Under the pieces are notes generated by a model. That model saw only the letters and a list, made by a program, of their open reading frames with translations, made no database searches and was not told the origin of the DNA. From Zeimonas sp937903095 (GTDB lineage: Bacteria > Pseudomonadota > Gammaproteobacteria > Burkholderiales > Burkholderiaceae_E): a stretch of 22,865 nucleotides of DNA. The DNA is taken from positions 1-22,865 of the forward strand of contig CALCZN010000348.1 of assembly GCA_937903095.1 (NCBI GenBank), given 5' to 3'. Positions 1-7,624 of this stretch are shown piece after piece (positions within the stretch are counted from its first letter, which is position 1; every line of letters begins with the position of its first letter). The position numbers and the translations under genes were made by a program.

Positions 1-1184
1 TCCTTGCCGTCCTTGACCACCGCGATGTAGAGCGGCGCGACGCCCTGATGGTCGGACGCCCTCACCGTGACCGGGCCCGCCGGGAACTCGGCGCTCGCCT
101 GCACCTTCAGTCCGGAGAGCGCCTCGACCAGCTTGTCGGTGTCCTTGCGCCCCTTGAAGCCCGAGCGCTCGATCGCCGCGAGCAGGACGTTGGTGGCCTG
201 GTAGGCCTCGAATGTGTTCAGGCCCACGATCTCCCCGGGATACTTCGCCGCGAAGGCCTTGCGGAACGCGTGATTCTCGGGCGTGTCGAGCGCGCCGGTC
301 GCATCGCGCGGATAGGCGCCGATGAACGACAAGCCTTCGGCCGAGGCAGGGATCTCCGGGAAGTTCTCCGGGACGATCAGCGATTGCATGCCGGCCAGCT
401 TCATCTTCCGAGCGAGGCCCTGCGAGGCCACTTCCTGCAACGCGAGAATCGCGTCGCGCCCGGCGAGCACGAAATACAGCCCGTCGGCCGAGCGGTCGAT
501 CTTGCTGATGTACGAGGCCATGTCGGTGGCGCCGAAGGGAATTCCGATCGAGCCGGTGACCTTCCCTCCGGCGGCGGCCATCGCCTCCTGGAAGGCTTTC
601 AGGCCCGACTGGCCGTACGCGAAGTCCGAATAGATCACGTACCAGTTCTTCCCGCTGTTCTTCACGAGCCAGTCGGCGAAGGCGAAGTTGCGCTGCTTGT
701 TGCTCGCCGTCACGCGAAACGCATACTTGTTGACGTTCTCGGCGTTCGCGAACTCGTCGGCCCAGCACCCGCTGGTGGGCAGGTACGCGATCTTGACTTC
801 GGGCGCGAGCTTCTGCAGCGACAGGCACTCCGCGCTCGAGAGGCCGCCCATCAGCACGTCGACGTTCTCGCGCTGGATCAGCTCGCGGGCGTAGCGGATC
901 GCGTCCGGCGACTTCGCGGCGGAATCGCGCTCCTCGACGACGAAGCGGATGTCCTTCAGCTTCGGGTTCGCGGCGGCGTTCGCGATCGCGAGGTCCATTC
1001 CCTTGCGCGCCGCTTTCCCGAGCGCGCCGAACGCGCCGGTGCTCGGGTTGACGAAGCCGATGCGGATTTCCGCCTGCTGCGCCTGCGCCGGCGCCGACGT
1101 GCCGACGACCATCGCAGCGAGCAGCGCGAATGCGGCCAATGCCGGCTTGCACCGGGGGATCTTCTTTTCATCTGCGTGGTCCAT
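1..1184 (-). CDS. Liv-type ABC transporter substrate-binding protein (3' end outside window)
   Basis: Periplasmic binding protein of the branched-chain amino acid/amide type (Peripla_BP_6 fold). About 394 residues are visible and the C-terminus is cut by the window edge, so it is nearly complete for this family. The ATG at 1184 follows AAGGAGG at a good distance. The N-terminus has a Sec-type signal: basic residues, a hydrophobic stretch at about 15-30, and likely cleavage after APAQA near residue 35. The mature part opens AEIRIGFVNPSTGAFG, typical of the family, and ends near DHQGVAPLYIAVVKDGK, close to the usual C-terminus. It lies 50 bp after the oxidoreductase gene on the same strand, so cotranscription is likely. 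No permease or ATPase gene is seen beside it, although one could lie left of the window. The ligand is unknown. Confidence 0.9.
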   Translation of the reverse strand, partial: MDHADEKKIPRCKPALAAFALLAAMVVGTSAPAQAQQAEIRIGFVNPSTGAFGALGKAARKGMDLAIANAAANPKLKDIRFVVEERDSAAKSPDAIRYARELIQRENVDVLMGGLSSAECLSLQKLAPEVKIAYLPTSGCWADEFANAENVNKYAFRVTASNKQRNFAFADWLVKNSGKNWYVIYSDFAYGQSGLKAFQEAMAAAGGKVTGSIGIPFGATDMASYISKIDRSADGLYFVLAGRDAILALQEVASQGLARKMKLAGMQSLIVPENFPEIPASAEGLSFIGAYPRDATGALDTPENHAFRKAFAAKYPGEIVGLNTFEAYQATNVLLAAIERSGFKGRKDTDKLVEALSGLKVQASAEFPAGPVTVRASDHQGVAPLYIAVVKDGK

Positions 1185-1234
1185 GTCTTCCTCCTTGCGA
1201 TCCTCTCGACGGGAACTGAAGGCGAGATCCGAAG

Positions 1235-3286
1235 CTAGAGTGAGTTCGCCACCTGCCATCCTTCCAGCAGCGCTTCGGTCGCCTGGCGAGGCGATGCGGC
1301 GTCTCCGATGAGAAAGACGGGCAGCTCGCGCATGCCGGCCCGCACTTCCTCGTAGAGGCGGTTCTCCGCCCTCACGCCCACCGCGACGACGATGGTGTCG
1401 CAGGCGATCCGCGTCTCCTCGCCATCGGAATTCACGATGACGAGCGCATCGGCCTCGATCGACCGGACGGTGCTGCTCGGGAACGAACGGACGCCGGCCG
1501 CTTCCATGCTCTCGAGCAGCGTCCAGCGGACCGATTTGTTGAGGTCTTTCGCGAAACGCCCGGATCGCTGCACGACGCTGACGTTGCGCGAGCCGATGCC
1601 GGTCATCGCCATTCGGCGAAGTTCGTCCGGCTCGACGAGCCGGTGCACCAGCAGGAACTTGACCGTTTCTCCGTCGAGGCTGCCGTGTTCCTTGATGTGC
1701 AGCGCCGTCTCGCAGGCGGTGGGGCCGCCGCCGAGCACGACGACGTCGCGACCGACGCGGTCGATCGCGCCCGCAAGCACGTCGTGCGCATGCAGCACCT
1801 CGATCCTCGCGCCCTTCGGAACGGGCAGATCGGGATGGACCGGATTGCCGCCCGTCGCCACGATGAGGACTTCGGGCCGTGCGGCACGCACCGATTCCAG
1901 CGTCGCTTCCCGTCCGAGCCGCACGTCGATGCGTTGGTCCAGGCTCACCTGTCGCACGAGGTCCTCGTAGACCCAGCGATACTCGCGCTTGCCGGGAGCC
2001 ACGTCGCCGATCGCCGCGACGCCGCCGAGCCGCGGCTCCTTCTCCCACAGCTCGACGGCGTGCCCGCGGGCAGCGGCCACCTTCGCGGCCATCAATCCGG
2101 CGGGGCCGCCGCCCACCACGAGAACGCGCTTGCGAGCGGCCGGGGGCGGCGCCACGGCTTCGGCCTCGCGGCCGGCGGACGGATTGACAAGACAACGCGC
2201 CGGCCCGCTCCAGGCGCTGTCGAGACAGACGTTGCACGCGATGCAGTGGTTGATCTGCTCGGGCTCGCCGTCGATCAGTTTCCTCGGAAGATGCGGATCG
2301 GCCAGCAGCGGCCGCCCCATCGAGATGAAATCGGCGCGGTTCTCGCGGAGGATCCGTTCGGCGACGTCCGGATCGTTGATCCGATTGGACGCCGCCACCG
2401 GAACGCCGACGGCGGCTCGAATCGTCTCGGCGAGCCAGGCATAGGCACCGGTCGGTACGTCGCCGGTGATCTGCGGTACGCGCGACTCGTGCCAGCCGCC
2501 GGTCACGTTGAACGCGTCGGCGCCCGCCGCCTCGAGCAGGCCCGCGATGCGGGCGACGTCGTGATGCGTGTTGCCGCCGGGAAGCAGGTCGCTTCCGGCC
2601 AGCCGCACGAGAACCGGGACGCCGGGCAGCGCCTCGCGGATCGCGGCCACGACGTTCGTCGCGAAGCGGGCCCGGTTCTCCAGCGAGCCGCCGTAGCGGT
2701 CGGTGCGGTCGTTCGTCACCGGGGACAGGAACTGCGCGATGAGGTGACCGACGCCGCAGAAGACGTCGATGCAGTCGAAGCCCGCCTCCTGCGCACGGAT
2801 CGCGGCTTCGACGTATTTGCGCTCCAGCGCGGCGACTTCATCGGTCGACAGCACGTGCAGCGGCTCCGGATTGAACCGCGACGGGATCGCCGAGACGGCG
2901 ACCGGCTGCAGGCCGGTGAGCCGTGAGGGCGAGACGCGGCCCGTGTGATAGAGCTGGCAGGCGACCTTCCCCTGCGGATTCGCCTCGCGCATCGCATTCG
3001 TGAGGCGCCTGAGGTCGGGAATGAACCCGTCGTTCCACAACCCGAGCAGCAGGCTCTTGAAGACGCCGGCACCGGCCGGGTCGACGGCGAAGCCGCCGAT
3101 CGAGATCAGGCCCGCCCTGCCGCGCGCGCGCTCCCGGTAGAAGGCGACGAGCCGGTCGTCGCCGAAGCACCCGTCGCGGTGATAGTTCAGGTGCATCGCC
3201 GGCATCATGATTCGGTTCGCGATCGCCATGTCCCCGATCCTCAGGGGCGACAGGAGACATCGATAGCGGGATTCGGCGGGGGTCAC
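1235..3286 (-). CDS. Old-yellow-enzyme family NADH:flavin oxidoreductase with 4Fe-4S cluster (FadH/TMADH-like)
   Basis: Cytoplasmic flavoenzyme of 683 residues with the three-part layout of 2,4-dienoyl-CoA reductase and trimethylamine dehydrogenase. An FMN TIM barrel covers about 10-340 (LLSPLRIG, DRTDRYGGSLENRARF, FISMGRPLLADP). A cysteine cluster at C348, C351, C354 and C365 follows. The C-terminal part is an FAD/NAD(P) module with VLVVGGGPAG at about 388-397 and VVVLGGGPTACETA further on. The CX2CX2C spacing of the first three cysteines resembles trimethylamine dehydrogenase more than FadH, which has CX2CX3C (from recall). The start is GTG at 3286 with GAGG just upstream, which gives the usual short lead into the barrel; M20 would cut into the barrel. 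A dyad-bearing promoter region precedes it. Substrate unknown: an enoyl-CoA, an enone or an amine are all possible. Confidence 0.9.
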   Translation of the reverse strand: MTPAESRYRCLLSPLRIGDMAIANRIMMPAMHLNYHRDGCFGDDRLVAFYRERARGRAGLISIGGFAVDPAGAGVFKSLLLGLWNDGFIPDLRRLTNAMREANPQGKVACQLYHTGRVSPSRLTGLQPVAVSAIPSRFNPEPLHVLSTDEVAALERKYVEAAIRAQEAGFDCIDVFCGVGHLIAQFLSPVTNDRTDRYGGSLENRARFATNVVAAIREALPGVPVLVRLAGSDLLPGGNTHHDVARIAGLLEAAGADAFNVTGGWHESRVPQITGDVPTGAYAWLAETIRAAVGVPVAASNRINDPDVAERILRENRADFISMGRPLLADPHLPRKLIDGEPEQINHCIACNVCLDSAWSGPARCLVNPSAGREAEAVAPPPAARKRVLVVGGGPAGLMAAKVAAARGHAVELWEKEPRLGGVAAIGDVAPGKREYRWVYEDLVRQVSLDQRIDVRLGREATLESVRAARPEVLIVATGGNPVHPDLPVPKGARIEVLHAHDVLAGAIDRVGRDVVVLGGGPTACETALHIKEHGSLDGETVKFLLVHRLVEPDELRRMAMTGIGSRNVSVVQRSGRFAKDLNKSVRWTLLESMEAAGVRSFPSSTVRSIEADALVIVNSDGEETRIACDTIVVAVGVRAENRLYEEVRAGMRELPVFLIGDAASPRQATEALLEGWQVANSL

Positions 3287-3306
3287 GACACCTCGTCATC
3301 GGAAAT

Positions 3307-3320
3307 CTAACAAGCGTTAG
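3307..3320 (-). promoter_or_regulatory. Candidate operator: CTAAC-N4-GTTAG dyad
   Basis: A perfect 5-bp inverted repeat (CTAAC, AAGC, GTTAG) lies 20 bp before the GTG start of the oxidoreductase gene. It overlaps the transcription start predicted from the promoter at 3323-3352, where a repressor would block initiation. The short dyad looks more like a TetR-type operator than a LysR box, because its T and A are separated by 10 rather than 11 bases. No TetR gene is in the window. Confidence 0.45.
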
Positions 3321-3322
3321 GT

Positions 3323-3352
3323 AGATTAGCGAAAACGGAGCAGGGACGTCAA
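3323..3352 (-). promoter_or_regulatory. Candidate sigma-70 promoter of the oxidoreductase/binding-protein operon
   Basis: On the minus strand, TTGACG (3352-3347) is followed after 18 bases by TAATCT (3328-3323), matching the consensus at 5 of 6 and 3 of 6 positions. The predicted start near 3316 gives a leader of about 30 nt. The -10 match is weak. The remaining part of the 218-bp gap (3353-3504) shows only a 6-bp stem at 3414-3432 without a T-tract, so no clear terminator for the LysR gene. Confidence 0.35.
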
Positions 3353-3504
3353 GGCTCGAATGCAGGGGGCGACGTGAGAGGCGTTACGAGCGGCCGGGCA
3401 TCGGCGGCACCAACGGCTCGCCAGCGGAGCCGACGGACGCCGACGTCAACCGGAACGGCAGGGCCGGAGGACCGCGCGGGTCTCGCAGCGGAACCGGCCA
3501 GCCT

Positions 3505-4410
3505 TCACTGGTAAGGCCGCGCTTCCTCGAGGATCCATTGCGTGAAAGCGCCGATCGCCGCTTTCACGAGGCGCTCGCTGCGCCGAATGAGGTAGTAGGT
3601 GCTTGCACTCTGCGCACGGGCGGGGAACGGCGCCACCAGCTTTCCCGCCTTCAGATCCTCGTCGATGAACGGGCCGCGGCCGATCGCGACCCCGTGCCCC
3701 TCGGACGCTGCCTGCACCGCCCCGCTGGTCGAGTCGAACAGCGGCCCCTTGCGGGGGTCGACGCCTTCGACCTTCGAACTGGCGAGCCAGATGCGCCAGT
3801 CGTCGAGCTCGCGCTGCGCATGAAGCAGCGTGTGCCGCGCGAGGTCGCCGGGCTCCTGCAGCGGGATGGGTCCCGCCAGCAAGGCCGGACTGCAGACAGG
3901 GACCAGTTGGTCGTCGCGAAACAGGCGCTGCGCTACGACCCCCGGCCAGTCGCCCCGCCCGTGCCAGATCGCCGCGTCGGCATTCGCGGGGAACGTGCCG
4001 ACCGGGGAGATCGAGACGACCAGCTGCACCTCGATCCACGGATGGCACCGACGCAGCGCATCGAGCCGGGGCATCAGCCAGCGGATCCCGAAGGTCGGCG
4101 GAACGCTGAGCGCGAGCTTCTCGCCGTCCCGCACCGCCATCAGCTGCTCCGTCGCTTCCTGGATCGACTCGAGGGCGGCCCGTACCGGCGGCAGGTACGA
4201 CCGCCCCGCCTCGGTCAGGGTCACGCCGCGCGCATTGCGCTCGAAGAGCTTGCGCTGCAGCCGCTCCTCGAGCAGGCGGATCTGCTGGCTCACGGCCGCC
4301 TGGCTCACGCACAGCTCCACGGCTGCCAGGCGGAAATTCGCGTGGCGCGCCGCGGCGTCGAACACCCGCAGCGCATTCAGGGGCGGCAGTCGCATGCGAT
4401 CCCCGAGCAT
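3505..4410 (-). CDS. LysR-family transcriptional regulator, GcvA-like
   Basis: DNA-binding regulator of 301 residues, the normal LysR length. The winged helix-turn-helix spans about 9-67 (LPPLNALRVFDAAARHANF, then VSQAAVSQQIRLLEE), and the opening is typical of the GcvA subgroup. The effector-binding domain covers about 95-298. The ATG at 4410 has no clear Shine-Dalgarno sequence. The in-frame ATG at 4395 is preceded by GGGGA and is a real alternative; both leave the domain intact. The gene is divergent from the tctC-tctB-tctA operon with two dyads in the 109-bp gap, the classical arrangement for a LysR regulator and its target. It also lies upstream of the oxidoreductase gene on the same strand. 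Which operon it controls is inferred from position only. Confidence 0.92.
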   Translation of the reverse strand: MLGDRMRLPPLNALRVFDAAARHANFRLAAVELCVSQAAVSQQIRLLEERLQRKLFERNARGVTLTEAGRSYLPPVRAALESIQEATEQLMAVRDGEKLALSVPPTFGIRWLMPRLDALRRCHPWIEVQLVVSISPVGTFPANADAAIWHGRGDWPGVVAQRLFRDDQLVPVCSPALLAGPIPLQEPGDLARHTLLHAQRELDDWRIWLASSKVEGVDPRKGPLFDSTSGAVQAASEGHGVAIGRGPFIDEDLKAGKLVAPFPARAQSASTYYLIRRSERLVKAAIGAFTQWILEEARPYQ

Positions 4411-4423
4411 TCACATTTTCTTA

Positions 4424-4440
4424 TTGCAGGGTAGCAGCAA
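4424..4440. promoter_or_regulatory. Candidate LysR-binding dyad (TTGC-N9-GCAA)
   Basis: TTGCAGGGTAGCAGCAA has 4-bp perfect arms plus a further G-C pair inside. It lies 14 bp before the ATG of the LysR gene in the divergent control region, in a locally AT-richer stretch. The position fits autoregulation and activation of the divergent TTT operon. No convincing -35/-10 pair was found for either direction. Confidence 0.4.
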
Positions 4441-4448
4441 ATCTCGAT

Positions 4449-4460
4449 TGTCAGTCGACA
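4449..4460. promoter_or_regulatory. Second dyad in the LysR/TTT divergent region (TGTC-N4-GACA)
   Basis: TGTCAGTCGACA has 4-bp arms. Its centre is about 22 bp from the centre of the dyad at 4424-4440, close to two helical turns. Paired sites at such spacing are usual for tetrameric LysR proteins. Its arms differ in sequence from the first dyad, so it may be unrelated. Confidence 0.3.
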
Positions 4461-4519
4461 GGCGCGCGTGCTCAGATCGACCGCAGGGCCTTGCGCGAGA
4501 CGAGGCAGGAGGAGATCCG

Positions 4520-5527
4520 ATGAACGAACCCGATGCCACGCATGGCCTCGGCCGGCGCGAGTTCCTGGCGGCCTCGATCGCCACGTCGCTGGCGGCCGCG
4601 CTGCCCTCGCGACCCGCTTTCGCGGACGAGACCTTTCCGACCCGGCCGCTCATCGGCCTCGTGGCGGCCAGCGCGGGCGGGGCTTTCGACCTGTTGCTGC
4701 GCATGGTCCAGCCGGCCTGGGAAAGGGAACTCGGGCAGCCGATCCGCCCGACCTTCGCACCCGGCGCGGCCGGGCAGATCGCCGTCACCCAGATGCTCGG
4801 ACAGCCGCTGGACGGGCACGCGTTCGGCGTCGACGCCATCACGAACCTGGCGGTCATGGTGCACTACAGCCAGCCGAAGCACTTCGACCTCGACAGCCTG
4901 GCGTTCATCGGCACGCTGCAGATCGAACCCGTGGCGCTGCTGGTGCGCAAGGACGCTCCGTGGACGGACATCGGCGCATTCCTTGCGGATGCGCGCGCAG
5001 GCAGGACGATCAAGGTCGGCGTCGGCGGCAACCGGGTCTTCTATCACCTCGTCGCGGCGGCCTTCAAGAAGGAAGCGGGCGCGAAGGCGATGCCGCTCAT
5101 CACGTACCAGGGCGGCGGCGCGAGCCGCAACGCGCTTCTCGGCGGCGAAGTCGACGCAGTCGTGACCGGGCTCTATGCGGCGGCACCAATCTTCGATCAG
5201 GTGAACGGGCTCGTCGTCTTCGACGACCGGAACCCGGTGTCCGATCGCCTGCCGATGGCGACCTCCGAACGGCTCGACTTCGAACTCCCCGCCACGCTGC
5301 ATCCGACCGGCATCTACGTCCCGGCGGAGCTGCGGAAGAAATTCCCCGATCGCTTCGACAAGCTCGTGCGGACTTTCCAGGCGGCGATGGAGAATCCGGC
5401 CACGCGCGCCGCGGGCACGAAGATGGGAATGCCCGAAGCGGCGTTCGTCTACTGGGGGCCCGACCAACTGGCGGCCTACAAGGAGAAGCTGAAGAAGGCA
5501 CTCGACGCCTACGGCGGACTGCTGTGA
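4520..5527 (+). CDS. Bug/TctC-family tripartite tricarboxylate transporter binding protein with Tat signal
   Basis: Periplasmic binding protein of 335 residues, the usual Bug length, which delivers a ligand to the TctAB membrane pair. The ATG at 4520 has a strong AGGAGG. The N-terminus has a twin-arginine motif (GRREFLAAS, R12-R13), a hydrophobic stretch and a likely cleavage after AFA at residue 35. This suggests Tat rather than Sec export. The body fits the family (TYQGGGASRNALLGGEVDAVVTG), but the ligand loop usually written P-F-P-P-G-G-x-x-D reads VAASAGGAFD here; only the two glycines (53-54) and the aspartate (57) remain. It is first in an operon whose next gene starts inside its stop codon. 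The divergent LysR gene is the probable regulator. Confidence 0.92.
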   Translation: MNEPDATHGLGRREFLAASIATSLAAALPSRPAFADETFPTRPLIGLVAASAGGAFDLLLRMVQPAWERELGQPIRPTFAPGAAGQIAVTQMLGQPLDGHAFGVDAITNLAVMVHYSQPKHFDLDSLAFIGTLQIEPVALLVRKDAPWTDIGAFLADARAGRTIKVGVGGNRVFYHLVAAAFKKEAGAKAMPLITYQGGGASRNALLGGEVDAVVTGLYAAAPIFDQVNGLVVFDDRNPVSDRLPMATSERLDFELPATLHPTGIYVPAELRKKFPDRFDKLVRTFQAAMENPATRAAGTKMGMPEAAFVYWGPDQLAAYKEKLKKALDAYGGLL

Positions 5528-6060
5528 GGGAGTTCGTCGTACCCGCGCTGCTGATCGCGTACCTCGCGGCCTACGTCGCGCAGGTGCGCGGCCTGCCGAT
5601 CGCATCGACGCTGTATCCCTACCTGATCGGCGGCGCCATCGGGATCGGCCTCGTCTGCGTGCTGTGGCAACAGGCGAGAGCCACGCGGGCTTCGCAGCAC
5701 TCCGGCCCGGCGGATGCCGGCGCAGCAGACGGCGCCGGCATCGCGCCCGACAGCGATGCGACCCCCCAGGCGACGGATACGACGAGCGGTTTCGAGGGGA
5801 ACGGGCTACGCGCGCTGCGCCTGCCCGCGCTCTTCCTCGCCGCCTGCGCGCTCTACCCCGCGGCGCTCGCCGCATTCGGTTTCGTGCTTTCGACGACGGC
5901 GCTCGTGGCGGTGCTGCTGCGCGCCTTCGGCGGCGAACGATGGCTGCGCGCAACCCTCGTCGCGCTCGGCGTGGCCATCGTGTTCTTCCTCTTCGTCGAC
6001 CGGCTGCTCGGCGTTCCGCTACCGCGCTTCTCGTACGCGGTGCTCCCGCTCGGTCTGTAA
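5524..6060 (+). CDS. TctB-family small membrane subunit of TTT transporter
   Basis: Small integral membrane subunit of 178 residues. The GTG start at 5524 overlaps the stop of the binding-protein gene (GTGA), so translation is probably coupled. Four hydrophobic segments are visible: about residues 4-20, 27-50, 98-118 and 120-160 (the last covers more than one helix). They are split by an Ala/Gly/Asp/Thr-rich loop at about 55-92 (SQHSGPADAG to FEGNG). That loop is longer than in the second TctB of this window and makes the protein about 30 residues larger. TctB proteins are poorly conserved in sequence, so the call rests on topology, size and position between tctC and tctA. Confidence 0.85.
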   Translation: MREFVVPALLIAYLAAYVAQVRGLPIASTLYPYLIGGAIGIGLVCVLWQQARATRASQHSGPADAGAADGAGIAPDSDATPQATDTTSGFEGNGLRALRLPALFLAACALYPAALAAFGFVLSTTALVAVLLRAFGGERWLRATLVALGVAIVFFLFVDRLLGVPLPRFSYAVLPLGL

Positions 6061-6088
6061 CCGTCCGCAACCGTCCGCTTTCGTCGCC

Positions 6089-7624
6089 ATGATCGACTTC
6101 GACGCGGTCGCGCAAAGCCTCGCGCTGCTCTTCCTGCCGCACAACCTGACGTGGCTGCTGCTCGGCTTCGCCGCCGGCGTCGTCGTCGGCGCGATCCCCG
6201 GGTTCAGCGAGGGGAGCTTCCTCGCAATGGTGCTGCCTTTCACCGTCTACCTCGATCCGTGGACGGCGCTGATCTTCATGTCTGCGGTATACATGGCCGC
6301 CGAGATGGCCGGTTCGTATCCGGCGATCCTGATCAACATGCCGGGCACGGCGGGCACCTTCGCGACGACGATCGAGGGGTACCCGCTGACGCGTCGCGGC
6401 AAGGCGGTGGGCGCGCTCGGCTGCTCGATGACGGCGTCGCTGCTGGGCGGGCTCTTCGGCTCGATCGTCTACCTCGTCGCCGGCCCGTTCGTCGCGCACT
6501 ACGCCCTGGCGTTCGGGTCGCCGGCGATGTTCATGGTGGCACTGCTCGGCGTGACCGCCGTCAGCTCGCTTTCCGAGCAGAGCCTGGCCAAGGGACTCGT
6601 CTCGGGCGCCCTCGGACTGCTCATCGCCACCACCGGAATCGACCCGATCGTCGGCAAGCCGCGCGCCACCTTCGGGCTGATCGGACTCTACGACGGCGTT
6701 CCGCTGATCGCGGCGCTGATCGGGCTCTTCGGCTTCTCCGAGCTGCTGCGGCTGGCCGGCGAACGCGGCGGCACGCCGGGCGGGCGCGCGAGTGCAGACT
6801 GGACGAGCGACCTCCTCGAGGGTTGCCGCGGCGCCTTCTCGCACCGTTGGGCCGCGCTGCGCTCGTCGGTGATCGGCGTCGTCATCGGCATCATTCCCGG
6901 AACCGGTGCCGCGACCGCGAGCGTCGTCTCCTACGGGCAGGGCCGCCAGTGGGCACGCGCACCGCGGAACTTCGGCAAGGGGTCCTACGAGGGGCTCGTC
7001 TGCTCGGACTCCGCGAAGGACGCCTGCGTGCCGGGGTCGCTGATCCCCACGCTCGCGCTCGGAATCCCGGGCAGCGGCACGGCGGTGATCTTCCTGGCCG
7101 TGCTCTCGCTTCAGGGCATGCACCCGGGGCCCGGTTTCTGGGGCGAGCATCTGAAGGAAGCCTACGCGATCGGCTTCACCTTCCTGATCTCGTCGCTGCT
7201 GATCCTGCTCGTCTGCTTTCCGATGGTGCGCCAGATCTCGCGCATCGCCTACATACCTTCGCGGCTGCTGATCCCGCTCGTCTCGGTATTCATGTTCGTC
7301 GGCGTGTACTCGTACCGAAACTCGAGCTTCGACATGTTCGTGATGGTGTTCTTCGGTGCGCTCGGCTGGCTGCTCAGGCGCCACGGCTATTCGCCGTCGG
7401 CGCTGCTGCTCGGGCTGATCCTCGGACCGATGATGGAGCAGAACCTGAGCCGCACGATGGCGCTCGGCGGCCCGCAACTCTTCGTCACCGACCGCGTCTC
7501 GCTCGTGCTGCTCGGCTGCGTCGTGCTCTCGCTCGTCGCGCCGCGGTTGCTCGCACGGCGCACCGCCAGCTCCACCCGGTCGGGCAACGCGGGTTCGCCC
7601 CCGGAAGCCGAGGACCTCCGATGA
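6089..7624 (+). CDS. TctA-family large membrane subunit of TTT transporter (divergent motifs)
   Basis: Twelve-helix-type permease subunit of 511 residues, normal for TctA, with the internal two-fold repeat of the family. Repeat 1 has GAIPGFSEGSFLAMVLPFT at 34-52 and NMPGTAGTFATTIEGYPL from residue 83. Repeat 2 has GIIPGTGAATASVVSYG and SLIPTLALGIPGSG. Several positions depart from common TctA sequences: GFSEG replaces the usual GLGP-type loop, NMPG replaces NIPG, and the usual ANN triad of repeat 2 is A309-K310-D311. The ATG at 6089 lacks any Shine-Dalgarno sequence; the 28-bp gap before it is pyrimidine-rich, so initiation may depend on coupling to tctB. The next gene overlaps its stop codon (ATGA). 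The divergence suggests an unusual substrate, which is inference. Confidence 0.93.
   Translation: MIDFDAVAQSLALLFLPHNLTWLLLGFAAGVVVGAIPGFSEGSFLAMVLPFTVYLDPWTALIFMSAVYMAAEMAGSYPAILINMPGTAGTFATTIEGYPLTRRGKAVGALGCSMTASLLGGLFGSIVYLVAGPFVAHYALAFGSPAMFMVALLGVTAVSSLSEQSLAKGLVSGALGLLIATTGIDPIVGKPRATFGLIGLYDGVPLIAALIGLFGFSELLRLAGERGGTPGGRASADWTSDLLEGCRGAFSHRWAALRSSVIGVVIGIIPGTGAATASVVSYGQGRQWARAPRNFGKGSYEGLVCSDSAKDACVPGSLIPTLALGIPGSGTAVIFLAVLSLQGMHPGPGFWGEHLKEAYAIGFTFLISSLLILLVCFPMVRQISRIAYIPSRLLIPLVSVFMFVGVYSYRNSSFDMFVMVFFGALGWLLRRHGYSPSALLLGLILGPMMEQNLSRTMALGGPQLFVTDRVSLVLLGCVVLSLVAPRLLARRTASSTRSGNAGSPPEAEDLR

Noticed and set aside
48..1238. Plus-strand open frame across the left-edge binding-protein gene
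   Set aside because: The minus-strand reading gives a signal peptide, a ribosome site and continuous family similarity; the plus-strand reading gives none.
3414..3432. Possible terminator for the LysR gene (CGGCTC/GAGCCG stem)
   Set aside because: Only 6 bp, no T-tract on either strand, and such stems are common by chance in DNA this GC-rich.
4472..7477. A 1001-codon open frame on the minus strand opposite the first TTT operon
   Set aside because: Arg/His/Asp/Glu-rich low-complexity composition, no recognisable domain, and full overlap with tctC, tctB and tctA, which have clear family motifs. High GC keeps the antisense frame open.
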